Shown here: in pieces, positions 60,930 to 64,000 of the stretch
How the letters are laid out: each line of letters starts with the position of its first letter
Numbering within the stretch: the stretch's first letter is position 1
Translations under genes and position numbers: made by a program
The notes under the pieces: model-generated
The model's database searches: none
Seen by the model: the letters and a program-made list of their open reading frames with translations, nothing else
Told to the model about the DNA's origin: nothing
From: Micromonospora ureilytica
GTDB lineage: Bacteria; Actinomycetota; Actinomycetes; Mycobacteriales; Micromonosporaceae
Length of the DNA: 64,000 bases
Direction: 5' to 3'
NCBI RefSeq assembly: GCF_015751765.1
Contig: NZ_JADOTX010000001.1
Location: 5,952,001-6,016,000 of the forward strand

Positions 60930-61862
60930 TCAGGCCGGTAGCCGGACGATGTCGTAGTCGGTGCTCGGCGTCGACTCCACGTCGAACCGGCCGTTCACCA
61001 CGTACAACGCCGAGCCGAGCAGGTCGCCGGTGGCCGGCGACCGCAGCTGCGGGCCGGTGATCTCCCGCTGCACCACCCCGGCGGTGTACCCGGCGTTCAA
61101 CCGGACCACAGCGACGACGTTTGTCAGGTTCCGGATCACGTGCAGCATGCGTCCGCGCAGCACCAGCCCGTCGGCCCGGTCCACCGAGTAGCCGCCCAGG
61201 TCGAAGAGACGGCTGCCGCCGGTACGCGGGTCGACGCGCACCAGTTGACCGGTCAGCATCTGCGCGACCAGCAGATCACCGTTCGGCAGCGCCACGATCC
61301 CGTTGTTGAACGCGTCCGGCGTCGCGCCCGGACCGGTGAGCGGCAGCACCCGGAACGCGTTCGGGGCCGGCAGTCGACCACCCGGGCCCAGCGGCACCAC
61401 GTACAGCTCCGGCCGGGTGGAGTCGGTGAAGTAGATCGCCCGCTTGGTGATCACCAGGTCGTTGACCAGGCTGTTGGGGTCGGTGGTGAACTGGTAGTGG
61501 GCCAGCCGGGCACCGGTGCGCGGGTCGTACACGCTGGCCCCGCCGCCGGTGAAGTCGGCGGTCCAGAGCCGGCCCTGCGTGTCGATTTTGATGCCCGCCT
61601 TGGCGGTGCCCGGTGTGCCGGGGATCAGCACCGAGCCGCGTCCGGTGCGTAAGTCACCTCGCCACACCGCACCATCCAGGACGGAACCCACGTAGACGGT
61701 GGTGCCCCGGCCGATCGTCAACCCTTCCGGGGTGAACCCGTTCGGCAGCGCGATCCGGGCGGGGAACGGCTTCGCCGGATGAGCCGTCGCCGGTGCGCCG
61801 ACCGAGACCAGGGTCGCCGCCGCCATGAGGGGGACGAGGAGGAGGGAGAGCAGCTTACGCAA
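60930..61862 (-). CDS. Secreted SMP-30/NHL-like beta-propeller protein
   Basis: A 310-aa protein from a TTG at 61862 (CAGGTGG upstream). The signal peptide is KLLSLLLVPLMAAATLVSVGAPATAHP. Repeated blades follow (LPNGFTPEGLTIGRGTTVYVGSVLDGAVWRGDLRTG, IKIDTQGRLWTADFTGGGASVYDPRTG, IVALPNGDLLVAQMLTGQLVRVDPRTGG), giving a six-blade propeller as in gluconolactonases. Activity is unknown. Confidence 0.83.
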   Translation of the reverse strand: MRKLLSLLLVPLMAAATLVSVGAPATAHPAKPFPARIALPNGFTPEGLTIGRGTTVYVGSVLDGAVWRGDLRTGRGSVLIPGTPGTAKAGIKIDTQGRLWTADFTGGGASVYDPRTGARLAHYQFTTDPNSLVNDLVITKRAIYFTDSTRPELYVVPLGPGGRLPAPNAFRVLPLTGPGATPDAFNNGIVALPNGDLLVAQMLTGQLVRVDPRTGGSRLFDLGGYSVDRADGLVLRGRMLHVIRNLTNVVAVVRLNAGYTAGVVQREITGPQLRSPATGDLLGSALYVVNGRFDVESTPSTDYDIVRLPA

Positions 61863-61955
61863 GGAACACCACCTGACGTCGCAGTGGATGACTCCACTGA
61901 GGAATGTGACGTACTAGGAACGTCCCGCGCTCGACAAAAGGTTGTGCTGGTCTGA

Positions 61956-64000
61956 TCACTCCCGGTTGGCGGCGTACGCGGCCAGGGCCGCGACCTGGGC
62001 CGGGTCCAGCGACGGGCGTACCCGGGCCCGTGCGGTCGACACGTGCTCGGCGGTGACCGTGGCGGCGGCGAGCGACTCCCGCATCGCGGCCAGCGCCGCC
62101 TCGCGGACCAGCGCCGCGCAGTCTGCGGCGGAGAAGCCGGTCAGCTCGTCGCCGAGGGCGGACAGGTCGACGTCCGGCGCCAACGGCACCTGTCGGGACG
62201 AGGCCCGCAGGATCTCCGCGCGGGCGGGCCCGTCCGGCGGTGGCACGTAGACCAGCCGCTCCAACCGGCCCGGTCGCAGCAGTGCCGGGTCGACCAGGTC
62301 CGGCCGGTTCGTCGCGCCGACCACCACCACGTTGCGCAGCGTCTCGATCCCGTCCAGTTCGGTGAGCAGGGCGGCGACCACCCGGTCCGTGGTGCCACCG
62401 TCGGTGGCCTGGCCGCGTACCGGTGCCAGCGCGTCCACCTCGTCCAGGAAGATCAGGGTGGGGGACGCCTCCCGGGCCCGACGGAACAGCTCACGGACCG
62501 CGCGTTCGCTCTCACCCACCCACTTGGAGAGCAGTTCGGCGCCCTTGACCGACAGCACGTTGGCCCGCCCCGATCCGGCCAGCGCGGTGACCAGGTAGGT
62601 CTTGCCGCAGCCCGGTGGCCCGTAGAGCAGAACGCCGCGCGGCGGCTGCACGCCGAGCCGGGCGAAGGTGTCCGGGTAGGTCAGCGGCCACAACACCGAC
62701 TCGGTGAGCGTCTGCTTGACCTCGTCCAGGCCGCCCACGTCGTCCAGCGTGACCGAGGCCAGATCCAGTGTGGACGACGCCATCGTGGTGGGCCGGACCA
62801 CCTCCCGCGCGGCGGTGAAGTCGGCCATCGACACCGTCGGTGTCTCCGCGGACTTCTGTCGCAGTGCCGCGCGTACCCCGGCCTCCCGGACCAGTGCGGC
62901 CAGGTCCGCCGCGACGAACCCGGGGGTACGCGCGGCAACGTCGTCCAGCCGGACGTCGTCGGCCAACGGCACCTGCCGGGTCAGTACGGTGAGCTGTTCG
63001 CGGCGCAACGCCTGATCCGGAAGCGAGACGCTGATCCGCAGCGACAGCAGGTCGGGCGCGCGCAGTGCGGGGTCGACCGCCTCGGACCGACCGGTGGTGC
63101 AGACCACCGCGACGCCGGCGCGGATGCTCTCCGCGAGCACCTGACGGAACACCGTCGCCACCGGGCCGGGATCGTCCGCGGGTGCGAGCGCCTCGACGTC
63201 GGTGACCAGCAGCACCGCCGGCCCGCCGGCTCGGGCCGCCGTCGCGGCGACGCGCAACCGCTCGGCGGCGGCCTGACTGGTCAGCGCGGCCACCTCCGGC
63301 GCCCAGAGCGGGTGAACGCGGGCACCGACCCGGGCGGCCACCGCCCGGACCAGCGCCGACTTCCCGGAACCCGCCGGGCCGACGAGCAACACTCCCAACG
63401 AGATGGTGGTGCCGAGCCGGCCCAACACCTCCCGGTGGTGGAAGCCGAGGTCCAGCAGTTCGGTCAGCTCCTCGGCCTGGGCCCGCAGCCCGGGCAGCTC
63501 GTCCACGTCGGGCGCGTCCTCGACCCGAACCGGGTCGGCGCTCGTACCCGGCGCGGTGCCGACCGGGGCGGGCCCGCCGTGGGTGGTCCCGCCGTGCTCC
63601 CAACCGATCACCGTGCCCATGGTGACCAGCGCGCCGGCCGCCGGCTCGACAGTGACCACTGTGAGCAGGGTGCTGGTCCAGGCGAAACCGACGGTGTTGG
63701 CGAGGCTACGTCGCGCCGCCTCGACCAGGCTGCGGACCGAGGCGTCCGGCAGCACGTCCTGCGGCAGCAGCGACACGTCGTCACCGGCGGTGAGCACCTT
63801 GCCCAGCAGGGCGAGCCGCAGCATCTCCGGGCTGACCGCCGCGACGACCCCCGCCGGCCCGGCCAGGACGACGCGGCTCGCCGGCACCAACGGCACCGGA
63901 CTCACCCGCACCTGACCGCCGTCCCGCAGACCCAGGTTGCCCAACGTCAGGTCGTCGGCGTACAGCAGGGCGCTGCTCGCACCCGGCCCGGCCGCCGCCG
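61956..64000 (-). CDS. Cdc48/VCP-like AAA+ ATPase, 5' end beyond the window
   Basis: The frame runs open through the right edge; 681 residues are visible. Two AAA+ domains are present. In D1, Walker A is VGPAGSGKSALVRAV and Walker B-like AVLLVTDVEAL. In D2, Walker A is LYGPPGCGKTYLVTAL, Walker B TLIFLDEVDAL, and VVVGATNRPDLVDPALLRPGRLERLVYVPPPDGPAR is the second region of homology. The N-terminal double-psi barrel region (VRVSPVPLVPASRVVLAGP) starts here. Actinobacterial Cdc48-like proteins form hexameric unfoldases. Confidence 0.9.
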   Translation of the reverse strand, partial: AAAGPGASSALLYADDLTLGNLGLRDGGQVRVSPVPLVPASRVVLAGPAGVVAAVSPEMLRLALLGKVLTAGDDVSLLPQDVLPDASVRSLVEAARRSLANTVGFAWTSTLLTVVTVEPAAGALVTMGTVIGWEHGGTTHGGPAPVGTAPGTSADPVRVEDAPDVDELPGLRAQAEELTELLDLGFHHREVLGRLGTTISLGVLLVGPAGSGKSALVRAVAARVGARVHPLWAPEVAALTSQAAAERLRVAATAARAGGPAVLLVTDVEALAPADDPGPVATVFRQVLAESIRAGVAVVCTTGRSEAVDPALRAPDLLSLRISVSLPDQALRREQLTVLTRQVPLADDVRLDDVAARTPGFVAADLAALVREAGVRAALRQKSAETPTVSMADFTAAREVVRPTTMASSTLDLASVTLDDVGGLDEVKQTLTESVLWPLTYPDTFARLGVQPPRGVLLYGPPGCGKTYLVTALAGSGRANVLSVKGAELLSKWVGESERAVRELFRRAREASPTLIFLDEVDALAPVRGQATDGGTTDRVVAALLTELDGIETLRNVVVVGATNRPDLVDPALLRPGRLERLVYVPPPDGPARAEILRASSRQVPLAPDVDLSALGDELTGFSAADCAALVREAALAAMRESLAAATVTAEHVSTARARVRPSLDPAQVAALAAYAANRE

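Overview
The window is high-GC actinomycete chromosome, most like Micromonospora or a close relative. The evidence is strong G/C third-position bias, GTG and TTG starts, and family content: an actinobacterial CysRS-RlmB pair, an MsiK-type sugar ABC ATPase, BTAD/AfsR regulators, DUF3263 and DUF4032 proteins, and a two-domain Cdc48-like ATPase. Both ends are cut inside genes: a subtilisin-like protease on the left and the Cdc48-like ATPase on the right.

Left chromosomal part (1-7488): secreted S8 protease (3' part), DUF559 protein, IclR regulator, cysS-rlmB, the sugar-ABC ATPase gene msiK with a perfect LacI-type palindrome upstream, and a tRNA-Thr(UGU) gene.

An integrated actinomycete integrative and conjugative element (AICE) lies at 7489-23686. 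It is bounded by an exact 57-bp direct repeat that rebuilds the 3' end of the tRNA. It carries int, xis, a rolling-circle RepSA-type initiator, a chain of overlapping small genes, an FtsK/SpoIIIE transfer ATPase, a Pra-like protein, and a divergent reg-nud-mdp module (HTH/PLD-like regulator, NUDIX hydrolase, HD phosphohydrolase). Its cargo, next to attR, is a visibly less GC-rich defence cassette: a HEPN protein, a DUF262 protein, and a PstI/BsuBI-type restriction endonuclease with its adenine methyltransferase.

Foreign DNA seems to continue beyond attR (23687 to about 27000). A short stretch just right of attR matches the int 3' end, which suggests an older related element in the same tRNA. 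This stretch holds a membrane protein sharing the C-terminal domain of the AICE regulator, and a two-gene operon encoding a SIR2-phosphoribosyltransferase fusion and a 133-aa helical protein. That operon is the best candidate here for an undescribed (probably anti-phage) system.

The right part (27656-64000) is ordinary chromosome: AraC/VOC/DUF998 genes, a Ser/Thr kinase with a 15-bp minisatellite in its linker, HNH protein, secreted proteins, a CrtU-like carotenoid oxidoreductase, a double-TrkA-N channel, a TacA-TacT toxin-antitoxin pair, an AfsR-like regulator with a DrrAB-type exporter, an amino-acid permease, PAP2 phosphatase, an amino-sugar operon (SIS isomerase, ROK kinase, nagA) divergent from a DeoR regulator, a second ABC-2 exporter, a PP2C-like protein, a GNAT enzyme and a secreted beta-propeller protein.

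All functional calls rest on motifs and family resemblance read by eye; no database search was possible.
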